This document shows positions 49,048 through 60,086 of a DNA stretch of 64,000 bases, one piece after another. How positions within the stretch are numbered: position 1 is the stretch's first letter; every line of letters begins with the position of its first letter. This stretch comes from Bacteroides sp. (GTDB taxonomy: Bacteria; Bacteroidota; Bacteroidia; Bacteroidales; Muribaculaceae), in NCBI GenBank assembly GCA_014803765.1, contig JAAVBC010000024.1:1-64000 (forward strand). The letters are read 5' to 3'. The notes beneath the pieces are model-generated. The model saw only the letters and a program-made list of their open reading frames with translations. It did not search any database and had not been told where the DNA came from. Made by a program: the position numbers and the translations under genes.

Positions 49048-49061
49048 ATTACTCTTATGGC

Positions 49062-49104
49062 AATCAGCCGGAGACGTCATTGCAATGACGCTCCGGCTGA
49101 TTTA
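49062..49104 (-). terminator. Hairpin between ppiD-like gene and acyltransferase
   Basis: aatcagccggag/ctccggctgatt inverted repeat. Confidence 0.6.
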
Positions 49105-49152
49105 ATGGTTTGGGTATTGACTATTAGTCTGATTAGGGGAGCTTATCTTGGA

Positions 49153-51291
49153 TTACTCACCGGCTTCAAACTTATAGATATTATTTTCAAATTTTTCGCC
49201 GCCGCGGAGCATCAGTTCAAGATTAGTGTTGAAGAGACGATTGAACTGCTGTTCGTAAGTAGCATCATCATAGGGGATGTTCTCTTTTGAATTGCCGTTG
49301 ATAACGTAAGCGTATACGCCATCATCTCCTTTCACGAGGACAACCTTGCCATCCTTCTTGCTGCCTGCGATCTTGCCTGCAACTTTCGGGTCATTCACAC
49401 CGGAGCGACCTGAGAAGCGGAACTGCTGAATCTGTGAGGGTTCAACGCCCATTGCAGAAGCGATAGCGGAGATTGAACCGGTCTTGCCTGCATACTGCTT
49501 CATCATTTCGTCGCCTGCCTTAGAACGGCGCACTTTATCTGTGAGGTAATTCTTCACCTGCTCGTTGGAGAGGGGAATGAACTCATCATATTCGCTGTTG
49601 ACAGCCGCTACATAAAGAGCCGGAGCCGCAGCATCAGTTGATTCATAGATTTTAGACACTTCGCCGGGTTTGCCGTCGATCATCACCCATCTTACGACCT
49701 TGCGGCTGTCGGGGTAATACATATTGTAGCCCTGCATGCGGGGCACGGCGTTGCTGCTCTGAGTGAGCTGGAAGTTCTGGAGGTTATAGCCTTCCTTCTG
49801 TGCATTCTTCGCGAAATCCTTTGCATTCTTGTTCTGATCAAGGAATTTCTGAAGTTTTGCGCGAGTGTCGTTGACAGTCTTTGCAGAGGGCTGGAGAGTG
49901 TAATCCACCACGTCATATTCGTAAATCTCGATAGGAGCGGTCTGCTTTGCAAGCTGGGCGAGCACGGAGCCTTCGGGAGTTGACATGAGGCGGATGAACT
50001 TGCCGCCGGCGTTCTTCAGAGAATCGAGCTGATTCTGGGGGAGAGCGTTAGTTCTGCCGTTGTCGCCATATAGGGTGATCCATTGTTCTTTCTGAGCCAT
50101 AACGCTATCAGCTGAGAACGCTTTTGAGATAGAGTCAACGGAAAGACCTGCATTGAGGCGGGCGAGGACAGCGTCGGGAAGATTATTGCCTGCCACCTGC
50201 ACAATGTTGAGCTGAACGGAATCAACATCAAGAGTCTTCTTGCCCATTCTGACAACTGTGAAGCCGCGGAAGTTTTCGCTGACGATGCTGACAGAGTCCT
50301 TGGGTGCTGTAGTGACATAGTTCTTGATAGCACCGGCGGGGAGATCGGCAGCGCGGAGAGTGCGCTTTTCAATAGCGAGACCCTCTTTGCGGAGATCCTT
50401 GGTCAGCGTTGCGTTGCTGTCGCGAAGAGCTTTTGCTGTGGCGAGGGCGAGCTTTGAAGAAGCTGCGCGGTCGGCATCAGAGGGAGCTATGTTGACAGCG
50501 ATGAAGTTGATGTCCTTAGTCGGTTCTTCAACTTTGAAGTTGCCCTTCTCCTCTTCGTAAGCTTTGCGGAGATCAGCGTCGCTGACGGGATATTTCTTTT
50601 CGTCGAGCTGACCATAGGGACGATATGCAAGAGTGAGCTGAGTCGTTTCTACGAAGTCATTGTAGAGAGCCTTCTTGTCGAGGTCGTTGGCTTTCACTGT
50701 AGAGCCGAGCAGGCTGATATACATCTGCTGCGCGATCTGGCGGGAAGCGTCAGCCTCAAGTGCAAGCCATGCTTTCTGAAGGGGCTCAACCTGACTCTGG
50801 GTGAGGTTGTTCTGCTTAGGATTGAAGATAACGTTGTGAGCCTGCTCCATAGAAGTGACGTTGACGTTGAGAGCAGCGAGCTGCTGCACGATCGCCATCT
50901 GCTCCTGAGAGGGCTGGGGATTCTGAAGAAGATAGCTGCGAAGCATTTCAGGAGATGCCTTGATGCCGAGTTCATCTACAGCTTTGTTGAGAAGCTGCTC
51001 CGAGATAAGCTGATTGAGAGCCATCTGGGGAAGGAGCTGAACATCGAAGTTAGCATACTGCTCGGGATTTGCGCGGCGTGCTTCTTCGAGGCGGCGGTTA
51101 AGCTCCTCGCGCTTGCGCTGATAATCAAGGTAATCGATTTTTTCTCCTCCGACTTTTGCTACAGTCGTGCGGTTGCCGAAGAGATTCCGGCCGTTAGTGA
51201 TGGCGTCGCCAAGAATAAAGGCGAGAAGCGCCACGAAGATCACAATCAGCAGGAACACTGATTTGCTTCTGATTTTCTCTAATGTTGCCAT
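49153..51291 (-). CDS. SurA N-domain/PpiD-like peptidylprolyl isomerase
   Basis: MATLEKIRSKSVFLLIVIFVALLAFILGDAITNGRNLFG; periplasmic SurA_N-like region. Confidence 0.88.
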   Translation of the reverse strand: MATLEKIRSKSVFLLIVIFVALLAFILGDAITNGRNLFGNRTTVAKVGGEKIDYLDYQRKREELNRRLEEARRANPEQYANFDVQLLPQMALNQLISEQLLNKAVDELGIKASPEMLRSYLLQNPQPSQEQMAIVQQLAALNVNVTSMEQAHNVIFNPKQNNLTQSQVEPLQKAWLALEADASRQIAQQMYISLLGSTVKANDLDKKALYNDFVETTQLTLAYRPYGQLDEKKYPVSDADLRKAYEEEKGNFKVEEPTKDINFIAVNIAPSDADRAASSKLALATAKALRDSNATLTKDLRKEGLAIEKRTLRAADLPAGAIKNYVTTAPKDSVSIVSENFRGFTVVRMGKKTLDVDSVQLNIVQVAGNNLPDAVLARLNAGLSVDSISKAFSADSVMAQKEQWITLYGDNGRTNALPQNQLDSLKNAGGKFIRLMSTPEGSVLAQLAKQTAPIEIYEYDVVDYTLQPSAKTVNDTRAKLQKFLDQNKNAKDFAKNAQKEGYNLQNFQLTQSSNAVPRMQGYNMYYPDSRKVVRWVMIDGKPGEVSKIYESTDAAAPALYVAAVNSEYDEFIPLSNEQVKNYLTDKVRRSKAGDEMMKQYAGKTGSISAIASAMGVEPSQIQQFRFSGRSGVNDPKVAGKIAGSKKDGKVVLVKGDDGVYAYVINGNSKENIPYDDATYEQQFNRLFNTNLELMLRGGEKFENNIYKFEAGE

Positions 51292-51452
51292 TCGTTATAT
51301 AGCTGATATATTTATTATTAGCGTTCTTTTAGGGGCGCATATACGCCCAAGCTTTCCCCGCAAAGGGCAAGTTCTCTCGCTCTGCGGGGTGCTATTACCT
51401 TGCAAAGATAGCTAATTTCGTTAAATTACGCAAGTTTTTCAAGGCTTGTTGA

Positions 51453-52934
51453 TTAATTGGCAATTGAGATAGCGTCAAGGTTGCCGCCGAGGGCTTCGAT
51501 TTCATCGCGGAGGGAGAGCGCGAGTTGATCGGCGTAGTTGAGTGCCGCATCATGATTGTTCTCTATTTCCCCTTCCATAATCGCCTCCTTGATGCTCTCT
51601 TTTATTGTGGCAATCACTTTTGACCCCGGGATGTGATAGCGCTCCATGATTTCATTGCCGTCTACGGGATTTTTCCATTTCCGATAATTGTCGGCGGCAT
51701 TGATTTCATCCATTCTGACGCGCAGACGGGAGAAACCTTCGAGCTGGCGCTTCACTTTCTCCGGAATCTTTGAAGTGATGTCGGCTTCGCAAAGGAGCAT
51801 GAGGGCTTCAATGTCATCGCCGGCGTCCGTGATGAGACGGCGAACACCGCTGTCGCTCACTCCGTCGTCAGCCACACTTTGCGGACGCATATGGAGTCCG
51901 ACGAGTTTTGCCACAAATTTCATTTTCTCATTCAATGGCAGCTTCATCTTGCGGAAGAGTTTGGGTATCATCTTCTCTCCGATGAAGTTATGATTATGGA
52001 ATGTCCATCCGAGTTTGGGGTCGTAACGCTTCACACGCGGTTTGGCTATGTCGTGGAGCAACGCAGCCCAACGGATCCATTCGTCGTCGGTCTTTTCCGC
52101 TACATTGTCCAACACCTTCAGCGTATGGAGGAAATTATCCTTGTGTCCTCTCCCTTCCTGAGTCTCCACACCCTTGAGTTCGCATAGCTCCGGGAAGATA
52201 AGCTCAAGCAAGCCACTCATGTCCAGAAGCTTGAAACCTACGGAGGGACGCGGACTGCGGATGATTTTCGAGAGTTCGTCGTTGATTCTCTCTTTTGTGA
52301 TAATCTCGATGCGTTTGCGATTGCGCCTGATGGCATTAAACGTCTCTGGAACAATGAAAAATCCCAGCTGAGATGCGAAGCGGATTGCCCGCATCATGCG
52401 CAAGGGATCGTCGGAGAATGTGACGTCGGGATCAAGCGGGGTGCGGATGGATTTTGATTCAATATCGGCAATGCCGTCGAAGGGGTCGACGAGTTCTCCG
52501 AAACGCTCTGCATTAACGCAGATTGCCATGGCATTGATCGTGAAGTCGCGTCGCTGCTGATCATCTTCCAGAGTGCCGTCTTCCACGATGGGGTTTCGGC
52601 TTTCGCGATGGTAGGATTCCTTGCGTGCTCCGACGAATTCAAGCTCAAGATCTCCGTCGCGGAGCTGGGCTGTGCCATAATTGGCATATACGGCGACGCG
52701 GGGTTTTCTGCCGGTCTCTTCTGCAATGAGTTCCGCCACTTTCCGGGCAAGTTCAATGCCGCTGCCGACTGTGACGAAATCGGCATCCTTAGATGGGCGG
52801 TTGAGGAATATATCGCGGACGTAGCCTCCGACGACATAGGCTTCAAGTCCGAGTTCATCAGCGGCGCGTCCGACAGTGCGGAATGCCCGGTGAGACAAAT
52901 GTTCTGAAAGATTTTTCATATAGTGTTCCTTCAT
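51453..52934 (-). CDS. CCA-adding/polyA polymerase family tRNA nucleotidyltransferase with HD domain
   Basis: AYVVGGYVRDIFLNRPSKDADFVTVGSG...RRDFTINAMAI...LLHDIAKPRVKRY. Confidence 0.95.
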   Translation of the reverse strand: MKEHYMKNLSEHLSHRAFRTVGRAADELGLEAYVVGGYVRDIFLNRPSKDADFVTVGSGIELARKVAELIAEETGRKPRVAVYANYGTAQLRDGDLELEFVGARKESYHRESRNPIVEDGTLEDDQQRRDFTINAMAICVNAERFGELVDPFDGIADIESKSIRTPLDPDVTFSDDPLRMMRAIRFASQLGFFIVPETFNAIRRNRKRIEIITKERINDELSKIIRSPRPSVGFKLLDMSGLLELIFPELCELKGVETQEGRGHKDNFLHTLKVLDNVAEKTDDEWIRWAALLHDIAKPRVKRYDPKLGWTFHNHNFIGEKMIPKLFRKMKLPLNEKMKFVAKLVGLHMRPQSVADDGVSDSGVRRLITDAGDDIEALMLLCEADITSKIPEKVKRQLEGFSRLRVRMDEINAADNYRKWKNPVDGNEIMERYHIPGSKVIATIKESIKEAIMEGEIENNHDAALNYADQLALSLRDEIEALGGNLDAISIAN

Positions 52935-52966
52935 CTGAATCAGTCCGGGAGGTCCCGGCGCAAGAT

Positions 52967-54169
52967 TTACAAGAGGTTGATTATTTCTTCGTGGAAGGGG
53001 GTGAGGTTTTCAAGTCCGGAGGGGGTGACGACATAGCTGTTTTCAACTCCTACTGCTCCGACCTCGGGGATTACGAATTTGGGTTCGATGGCGAGGGTCA
53101 TGTTCTCGCGCAGAATATCCTTGCAGCGTGGAGTGATGGCAGGCATCTCATTAAGTTCGATTCCAATGCCATGACCGATGAATGCGGCATGCTGACGATG
53201 ACCCATAAAATATTCCGACAAACCTTCTTTCTCCACAATCTCCATGGCGTGGTTGTAGAGTCGGCACACCTCTGTGCCGGGGAGTGATATCTTTTCAAGT
53301 TCGCGGAGAATCCGGATGGAGCAGGCATGTGCTTTTCGGGCGAGAGGGCTGACTTCTCCGATACTCCAGACGCGGGTCATGTCGGAGTTATAGCCGTTGA
53401 AGTTGCCGTTCATGTCGACCATCACAGTCTGTCCCATACGCATGATTTCGCCGGAGGCTCCTCCGGGGACTGATGTGTCAACGCCGGCGCCACCCATTGC
53501 AAAGTCGTAGGGACTCGGTGTGTCCGCGTTCTCTCCGGCAATCACCGAACCCATGTTGATTTCCATGAGATTCCCGGCAACGCGCAGCGTCCCCAGGCTC
53601 CCTTCGAGGCGCAGAATGCGCTCTATCTCAATCTGGAATTCAAGGTCGGTCATGTCGCGCGAATAAAGACGTGCCACTTTTGAATAGACTGCCGCCTGAT
53701 GAGTCCCGTCTTCACGGATCAGTTCGATTTCATAGGGTGTTTTGATAAGACGCGCTTTGCGCATTATGGGAGAGGCGTTGATAACTTCCGCATCAGGAAA
53801 AACTTTGCGCAGACGTTCGCAATCGCTCCATGTCAGGTCATCGCGTTCGATGCCTATGCGCGAGGGAAGAGGAATCCCGAGTTTCTCAAGTTCGGCAGGT
53901 ATCTGCTCAGGTTTGCGGATATACAGCAGATTCTCTTCGGGACAGAAATTATTGGGGCGTATCACGAAATACAGCGTCCGCCCCTCCTTATTAATATATA
54001 TATAGCCTCTGAAGAATCTTCCTGCGCAGTAATACACATTCGCATTTGAAGCGATAATAAGAGCATCGGCTCCCGATTCGGAGAGAATCGGAAGTAGTTT
54101 TCGCAAGCGGAGCTCCGTCTCTTGACGGAGCTCCTCGTTATTAAAGAAGTTTTGATTTTCAGTCATCAC
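52967..54169 (-). CDS. M24-family Xaa-Pro aminopeptidase-like protein
   Basis: VMVDMNGNFNGYNSDMTRVWSIG; HAAFIGHGIGIELNEMPAITP; LAIEPKFVIPEVGAVGVENSYVVT. Confidence 0.92.
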   Translation of the reverse strand: MMTENQNFFNNEELRQETELRLRKLLPILSESGADALIIASNANVYYCAGRFFRGYIYINKEGRTLYFVIRPNNFCPEENLLYIRKPEQIPAELEKLGIPLPSRIGIERDDLTWSDCERLRKVFPDAEVINASPIMRKARLIKTPYEIELIREDGTHQAAVYSKVARLYSRDMTDLEFQIEIERILRLEGSLGTLRVAGNLMEINMGSVIAGENADTPSPYDFAMGGAGVDTSVPGGASGEIMRMGQTVMVDMNGNFNGYNSDMTRVWSIGEVSPLARKAHACSIRILRELEKISLPGTEVCRLYNHAMEIVEKEGLSEYFMGHRQHAAFIGHGIGIELNEMPAITPRCKDILRENMTLAIEPKFVIPEVGAVGVENSYVVTPSGLENLTPFHEEIINLL

Positions 54170-54205
54170 TTACTCATTGAGTTATTCATTGAGTTATTCA
54201 CAGAG

Positions 54206-55612
54206 TTATTTTTTCAGCACTTTCTTGCCATTGACAATATAGATGCCGGGCTTAAGAGAAGAAATCACTGCCGGATTCTCGTTATGAGCCACGCGGATGC
54301 CGGACAGAGTGTAGATTGTCACTACTTCTTCAGCAGCTGCGACTTCCTCAACATTCTTCACGGCTGAAGAATCCTCTACGATATAATAGTAATCGAAGGG
54401 GCTGGAGTTTACGAACTCCGGATCGACTCCCTCAATCTGAGATGTATAGACACCGGAGAAGAGTCCGTCGGCAAGGCGCAGGCAGTAAGTGCCGGGTGCG
54501 GGAGTGAATGACTCAAGGGGTTCGCCGCTTTCAACATCGAAGAGATTAAGGATAATCATATCCGGGAAACATTCTTCTGTCTCGGGATTCTCATAGTTAT
54601 TCTCGGGCACGAAGCGCACGCGGCAGAGTGAACGTGAGTCATCAACTATGCCATTTTCATTCACAGCGTACAAATTTGAGGAAGTGCGGTCGTTGGCAAA
54701 GAACTTCTCAAAGCTGTCCGGCATGTAGAGAATGAAGTAATCGAAAGATTCTACCGGGTAATCAGTCTCGGGATTGATTTCCGGCATGGGGATTGAGGGA
54801 ATCTGATATTTGAAGAGGAGGGCTTCGTTCTTACGGCTTACGAAGTCAGTGGGGTCTGCAGCGTAGTTCGGACCGTAAGTGATGTATTCGAAGTAGCCGG
54901 CATCGACACGCAGACCAAAGATACCGGGTTCGATGAATATCTGAGAGATGCCGTCGGAAGTGCCGATTGTGAATACAACCTCATTCTCTTTGCCATCGCC
55001 GTTATAGTCCATGATGGAGTAGGCGGTTGTATACTGAGCGTCAGAATTGTCCTTATAGAACTCGAGTTCCAGAGAAGGATTGCTTGTGGCAACGATTTTG
55101 TCGGCGTCCGGGAAGGTCAGGACAATGTTCTCGATCTCGGGTACTACACCCGGAGTGGGGAGCACATTATAGCCGATATAAATCTGATAATACAATGTGA
55201 GGGCGGGAGTCAGGGCGCCCTCCTCGAATTTCCAGAAACCTTCGGGGATTTCGACTTTATAGATGCCGGTCTTATTCCATGTCGCACCTTTAAATACGAC
55301 GCCGCCACCGATATTTGTCATGACATCGACACTCGAAGCGAGAGTCGTGTCGGCAGGGGTTTCCATATCGTTGAAATAGAGAAGAGCCGGAGTCGTGTTA
55401 TCCGGGTTGGGCACGATGTAGGAGGAGAAATTCACTCCGACGTTGGAGACACCCTTCGGATAAGCCGAACCGGAAACTTCTACAAAACCCTGAGTGGGGA
55501 AAACTGCGCTGACACCATCCGGAAGGGGTTGGGGTGTGATCTCCAACTCAGGAGACTTCGCTGACATAGAGCAGGCTAAAAGAAGAGCCACAATGAGTAA
55601 TAAATTCTTCAT
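54206..55612 (-). CDS. Secreted protein of the same tail family as 27222-38518
   Basis: MKNLLLIVALLLACSMSA signal; tail VTIYTLSGIRVAHNENPAVISSLKPGIYIVNGKKVLKK. Confidence 0.8.
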   Translation of the reverse strand: MKNLLLIVALLLACSMSAKSPELEITPQPLPDGVSAVFPTQGFVEVSGSAYPKGVSNVGVNFSSYIVPNPDNTTPALLYFNDMETPADTTLASSVDVMTNIGGGVVFKGATWNKTGIYKVEIPEGFWKFEEGALTPALTLYYQIYIGYNVLPTPGVVPEIENIVLTFPDADKIVATSNPSLELEFYKDNSDAQYTTAYSIMDYNGDGKENEVVFTIGTSDGISQIFIEPGIFGLRVDAGYFEYITYGPNYAADPTDFVSRKNEALLFKYQIPSIPMPEINPETDYPVESFDYFILYMPDSFEKFFANDRTSSNLYAVNENGIVDDSRSLCRVRFVPENNYENPETEECFPDMIILNLFDVESGEPLESFTPAPGTYCLRLADGLFSGVYTSQIEGVDPEFVNSSPFDYYYIVEDSSAVKNVEEVAAAEEVVTIYTLSGIRVAHNENPAVISSLKPGIYIVNGKKVLKK

Positions 55613-55650
55613 AGGCAAATAAAAAATTATTAATTGATATTATGGTTTAT

Positions 55651-55681
55651 TTGCAAAGGTATAAAAAAAATTGTAACTTTG
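55651..55681 (+). promoter_or_regulatory. Promoter TTG-N20-TAACTTTG
   Basis: TTG 55651-55653; TAACTTTG 55674-55681. Confidence 0.7.
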
Positions 55682-55725
55682 CGCACTAAATAAATTTTTT
55701 TGAGCTAAAAATAACATTAGATACG

Positions 55726-58203
55726 ATGACTGATCCGAATCTTTCGACTCCTGAGAATGAAGTCGCTTCATCGACATCAAAGGTGCAGTCGGCTATAGCT
55801 GCTGTTAGTCTTGGGAATGTCTTGTCAATTGCGCTGAGGTTCTGGTATTGGATAGTGCTGTCAGTAATAGTATGTGTCAGCATTGCCGTTCTCTCCGTAA
55901 AGCGTACAGTGCCTCTCTATACGCGTACATGTGCCGTAATCATACGGGACGATGCGACGAGTGCTGTCGGATCGACTTCCGTCGATCTGTCAGAAATCGG
56001 AGTGGGAATAAGCCGAAGTGTGCTTACGGATGAAATGGCAACCCTGAAGAGCCCGGATTTGATGGAACAGGTGGTGAAAAAACTTCGCCTGACTGTAAAT
56101 TATGCAACTCCCGGCATGTTCCATAATAATGTGCTTTACGGAAGTAACCTCCCCGTCACTGTCGACTTCCCCGACATCCCGGATGATGAGACTGCGTCTC
56201 TGACTGTGAATGTGGATGAAGCGGGAAAGCTCAGAGTGACCGATCTCGTGGTAAATAAAAAGCCTATGGCATTGCCGGCGGATGGTGCTATGGACTTCGG
56301 GTCTGTGATAGCCACTCCTTCCGGACGTATCATTGTGTCGAAGACTCCTTTCTTCCGTGAGGGTACGCCTTATACAGTCAATGTCAATCGCACTACTCTG
56401 GAAGCTGCAACCAAGAGATTCGAAGGTGAGATATCGGTGGATCAGGCTAACAAGAAATCATACGTTGTGGAAATCTCCTGTCTGGATGCGTCAATTCAGA
56501 GAGGTGATGAAATCCTGACCTCTCTCGTGAACGCCTATAATCAGGACTGGATCAAGGGCAGAGCGGAAGTCGTCGCTATCACATCCAACTTCATTACCGA
56601 CCGTCTGAATGTTCTGGAAAGCGAGCTGGGTAGTGTCGACACTGAAATCTCCTCATTCAAGAGCTCGAACCTTATTCCTGATCTCGGACAGGCTTCCTCT
56701 ATGTATATGCAGCAGAGTAATTCGTCGAGCAATCAGATTATGCAGCTTTCCAATCAGCTGCAGATGGCGCGTTATCTCCGCACATTCATCAACACGGAAG
56801 GACGCAACAACACGGTGCTCCCGGTCAATACGGGTATCGGGTCAAGCAATATTGAGTCGCAGATTGCAGAGTATAACTCTTTGATGATTCAGCGTAACAC
56901 TCATCTGAGCAATACTTCCGTAAATAACCCCCTCATCGTTGACCTCGATTCGCGTCTGGCAGCTCTCAGAAGCTCGATCCTCTCATCACTCGATAATCAG
57001 ATCATGGCGCTGACCAATAATATCGGCAGCCTTGAGCGCAATGAGCAGACCGCCAATGCCCGCGTCGCTGCCAATCCCCGGCAGGCTAAGTTCCTTCTTA
57101 CAGCAGAGCGTCAGCAGAAGGTGAAGGAATCGCTCTATCTATATCTTCTCCAGAAGCGCGAGGAGAGCGAACTTTCTCAGGCATTTACATCAGTAAATAC
57201 GCGCCTTATCAGAAAACCGACCGGCAGCAACGGACCGACCTTCCCGAAGTCATCCCAGACTTACATGATGGGATTCATTATCGGTCTGCTGATTCCTTTC
57301 TGTCTCATCTATCTCATCGAGATTCTGAATACCCGTCTGCGCGGAAGAAAGGATATTGAGGATACTAATCTCCCGATTATCGGTGAGATTCCCGAGTTCC
57401 AGCATGAAAATGCCAAGCTCAGACATAGATTCATCAGTCCGTCGAAGATGCGTGATGAACTTCCGGTGGAAGATGACGTGATTGTGGAAGAGGGTAGCCG
57501 CGACCTTGTGAACGAAGCATTCCGAGTGTTGCGTACGAACATCAGCTTCATTACAGCGGAGAGCATCCCCTGCGTTGCAATGTTTACGAGCTTCAACGCC
57601 GGTTCGGGTAAGACATTCATCACTCTTAACTCGGGTATCTCTCTAGCCCTGAAGGGTAAGAAAGTGCTCTGTATCGATGGCGACCTCCGACGCGGTTCGC
57701 TCTCGCGTGTCGTAAAGAGTCCGAAACATGGTATTGCAGAATATCTCAACGGCTCGACCCGCGATGTCAACTCTCTCATCATAAAGGGTTCGTTGACTCC
57801 GAATCTGAGCATCCTCCCGGTCGGCACATTCCCGCCGAACCCGACAGAGCTTCTTGAAAGCCCGCGTTTCAATAATCTTATCGATTATCTGCGCACTGAA
57901 TATGATTATATATTCATCGACTGTCCGCCGGTAGAGATGATGGCAGATGCCCAGATTATCAATAATGTAGTCGACCGCACATTCATCGTGCTTCGTGTCG
58001 GACTCTTTGAGCGCTCCATGATTCCCGAACTTGAGAGAATCTATCAATCCAAGAAGTATCGTAACATCGCCATTATCATCAACGGCGCAGACACTAAGTC
58101 GCGTTACGGCAGCTACTATCGCTATGGTTATGGTTATACCCGCAAGAATTACAAGGATTATAAGGGTTATAATCAGAGCCTGTCGAAGGGTAAGAAAAAA
58201 TAA
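55726..58203 (+). CDS. Wzc-like polysaccharide co-polymerase / BY-tyrosine kinase
   Basis: Wzz-type N-term; FTSFNAGSGKTFITLNSGISLALKGKKVLCIDGDLRRGSLS; Tyr-rich tail YGSYYRYGYGYTRKNYKDYKGY. Confidence 0.93.
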   Translation: MTDPNLSTPENEVASSTSKVQSAIAAVSLGNVLSIALRFWYWIVLSVIVCVSIAVLSVKRTVPLYTRTCAVIIRDDATSAVGSTSVDLSEIGVGISRSVLTDEMATLKSPDLMEQVVKKLRLTVNYATPGMFHNNVLYGSNLPVTVDFPDIPDDETASLTVNVDEAGKLRVTDLVVNKKPMALPADGAMDFGSVIATPSGRIIVSKTPFFREGTPYTVNVNRTTLEAATKRFEGEISVDQANKKSYVVEISCLDASIQRGDEILTSLVNAYNQDWIKGRAEVVAITSNFITDRLNVLESELGSVDTEISSFKSSNLIPDLGQASSMYMQQSNSSSNQIMQLSNQLQMARYLRTFINTEGRNNTVLPVNTGIGSSNIESQIAEYNSLMIQRNTHLSNTSVNNPLIVDLDSRLAALRSSILSSLDNQIMALTNNIGSLERNEQTANARVAANPRQAKFLLTAERQQKVKESLYLYLLQKREESELSQAFTSVNTRLIRKPTGSNGPTFPKSSQTYMMGFIIGLLIPFCLIYLIEILNTRLRGRKDIEDTNLPIIGEIPEFQHENAKLRHRFISPSKMRDELPVEDDVIVEEGSRDLVNEAFRVLRTNISFITAESIPCVAMFTSFNAGSGKTFITLNSGISLALKGKKVLCIDGDLRRGSLSRVVKSPKHGIAEYLNGSTRDVNSLIIKGSLTPNLSILPVGTFPPNPTELLESPRFNNLIDYLRTEYDYIFIDCPPVEMMADAQIINNVVDRTFIVLRVGLFERSMIPELERIYQSKKYRNIAIIINGADTKSRYGSYYRYGYGYTRKNYKDYKGYNQSLSKGKKK

Positions 58204-58218
58204 TAACGACCTCATAAA

Positions 58219-58265
58219 AATGCCGCCTGCTCCGCAAGTGATTGCGGAGAGGCGGCATTATTTTT
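58219..58265 (+). terminator. Intrinsic terminator
   Basis: aatgccgcctgctccgcaa/ttgcggagaggcggcatt + T-run. Confidence 0.85.
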
Positions 58266-58363
58266 GATATTACGGAGAGGAGTGACTTTGGTGGATATCG
58301 CGTAGTGACTCCGGTAGTTTAATATTATAATCCTTAATCATATAAATTCTTTTCATACTGCCT

Positions 58364-60073
58364 ATGGATTTTTTACATCAACTTGATTTCCGCCCCGCTT
58401 CGCTGGGGGTTATTAAGAGTTATTCGGCAGCTAAGTTCAAGGCTGATCTTATTGCCGGCATCGTGGTCGGCATCGTGGCGCTTCCGCTGGCAATTGCTTT
58501 CGCGATAGCTTCGGGAGTGAACCCGAGTGTCGGACTTATCACTGCCATAATCGGCGGATTCCTGGTTTCGGCTCTTGGGGGTAATTCTGTACAGATCGGA
58601 GGTCCGACAGGTGCTTTCATCATTATTGTCTATAATATTATCTCTCTTTATGGGCTTTCCGGACTGGCTATCGCTACTTTCATGGCGGGATGCCTGCTCG
58701 TGATGATGGGTGTATTCAAACTTGGCACTGTCATCAAGTTTATTCCCTATCCTATTGTAGTGGGATTCACAGCCGGCATTGCGCTGACAATTTTCTCAAC
58801 TCAGATGCCCGATTTCTTCGGACTCTCCATTAGCGAGAAAATTCCTGCGGACTTCATCGGTAAATGGGGTGTCTATTTCCGTAACTTCGCGTCCGTCGAC
58901 TGGATGACTACGATTGTCGGTGTCGGTTCGTTGCTGCTGATTATCTTCACTCCGAAAATTTCCAAGCGTCTTCCGGGAGCATTGGTGGCAATCGTAGTGA
59001 TGACTTTCTTTGTATGGATTATGAATCGTTTCGGTTACTTTACCGAGGTCGAGACAATCGGAATGCGTTTTCAGAATCTGACAACTGATATTCCGCATCC
59101 GCATTCCATCGGAATCAATATGGAGAGTATAAATCTGCTTCTTCCATCGGCGTTCACAATCGCTATGTTGGGAGCGATCGAGAGTCTGCTCTCGGCTACA
59201 GTGGCAGACGGCGTGACAGGGAGCAAGACCAATTCCAATACTGAACTTATCGGACAGGGCATAGCGAATATAACTGTGCCTTTCTTCGGGGGTATCCCGG
59301 TGACCGGAGCTATAGCGCGAACGATGACCAATATTACCAACGGCGGACGTACACCGGTAGCCGGAGTTATTCATGCTCTCGTGCTTCTTCTGGTCTATCT
59401 TTTCCTTATGCCTCTGATTAACCTCGTGCCGATGGCATGTCTGGGAGCAGTGCTGATTGTCGTGTCATATAATATGAGCGGCTGGCGCACTGTCATCGGT
59501 ATATTCAAGAATCCGAAGAGTGATATCTCAGTGCTTGTCGTCACATTCCTGCTGACTGTCATATTCGATCTTACAATTGCGATTGAAATGGGTCTGCTGC
59601 TGGCTATCGTGTTGTTCTTGAAGCGTGTGATGGAAAATTCAGATGTGCGAGTTTATGGCGAGCAGCTTGATGCCGCCGAGGGATCTGACCTGACTACCCA
59701 TGAAGTGCTCCATATCTCAAAGGGGGTAAGTGTATATGAGATTGACGGACCATTCTTCTTCGGCGTGGCAACGAAGTTTGAGGAAGTAATGCGCTCAACG
59801 AGTATGAAAGAGAAGCCCCTCGTGCGAATCATCCGCATGAGAAAGGTGCCGTTTATTGATGCTACGGGAGTTCATAACCTTGAGATTCTTATTCGCAGCT
59901 CTCAGGAGGATGGCGTAGAGATCGTATTGTCCGGTGTCAATGAAGGTGTGTCAGCAGTATTACATAAAGCCGGTATCGACAAACTTATCGGTTCGGAACA
60001 CATCTGTCCGCATATATCTGTTGCAGTAGAGATGGCTAACAAGTTGGCTGCCACTATGGCTCCGAAATTATAA
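58364..60073 (+). CDS. SulP-family anion transporter with STAS domain
   Basis: AGIVVGIVALPLAIAFAIASGVNPSVGLITAIIGGFLVSALGGNSVQIGGPTGAFI; C-term STAS. Confidence 0.95.
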   Translation: MDFLHQLDFRPASLGVIKSYSAAKFKADLIAGIVVGIVALPLAIAFAIASGVNPSVGLITAIIGGFLVSALGGNSVQIGGPTGAFIIIVYNIISLYGLSGLAIATFMAGCLLVMMGVFKLGTVIKFIPYPIVVGFTAGIALTIFSTQMPDFFGLSISEKIPADFIGKWGVYFRNFASVDWMTTIVGVGSLLLIIFTPKISKRLPGALVAIVVMTFFVWIMNRFGYFTEVETIGMRFQNLTTDIPHPHSIGINMESINLLLPSAFTIAMLGAIESLLSATVADGVTGSKTNSNTELIGQGIANITVPFFGGIPVTGAIARTMTNITNGGRTPVAGVIHALVLLLVYLFLMPLINLVPMACLGAVLIVVSYNMSGWRTVIGIFKNPKSDISVLVVTFLLTVIFDLTIAIEMGLLLAIVLFLKRVMENSDVRVYGEQLDAAEGSDLTTHEVLHISKGVSVYEIDGPFFFGVATKFEEVMRSTSMKEKPLVRIIRMRKVPFIDATGVHNLEILIRSSQEDGVEIVLSGVNEGVSAVLHKAGIDKLIGSEHICPHISVAVEMANKLAATMAPKL

Positions 60074-60086
60074 AACATATATTAAT

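Noticed and set aside
57643-58215. 190-aa minus-strand ORF
   Set aside because: Antisense to the Wzc-like kinase gene.
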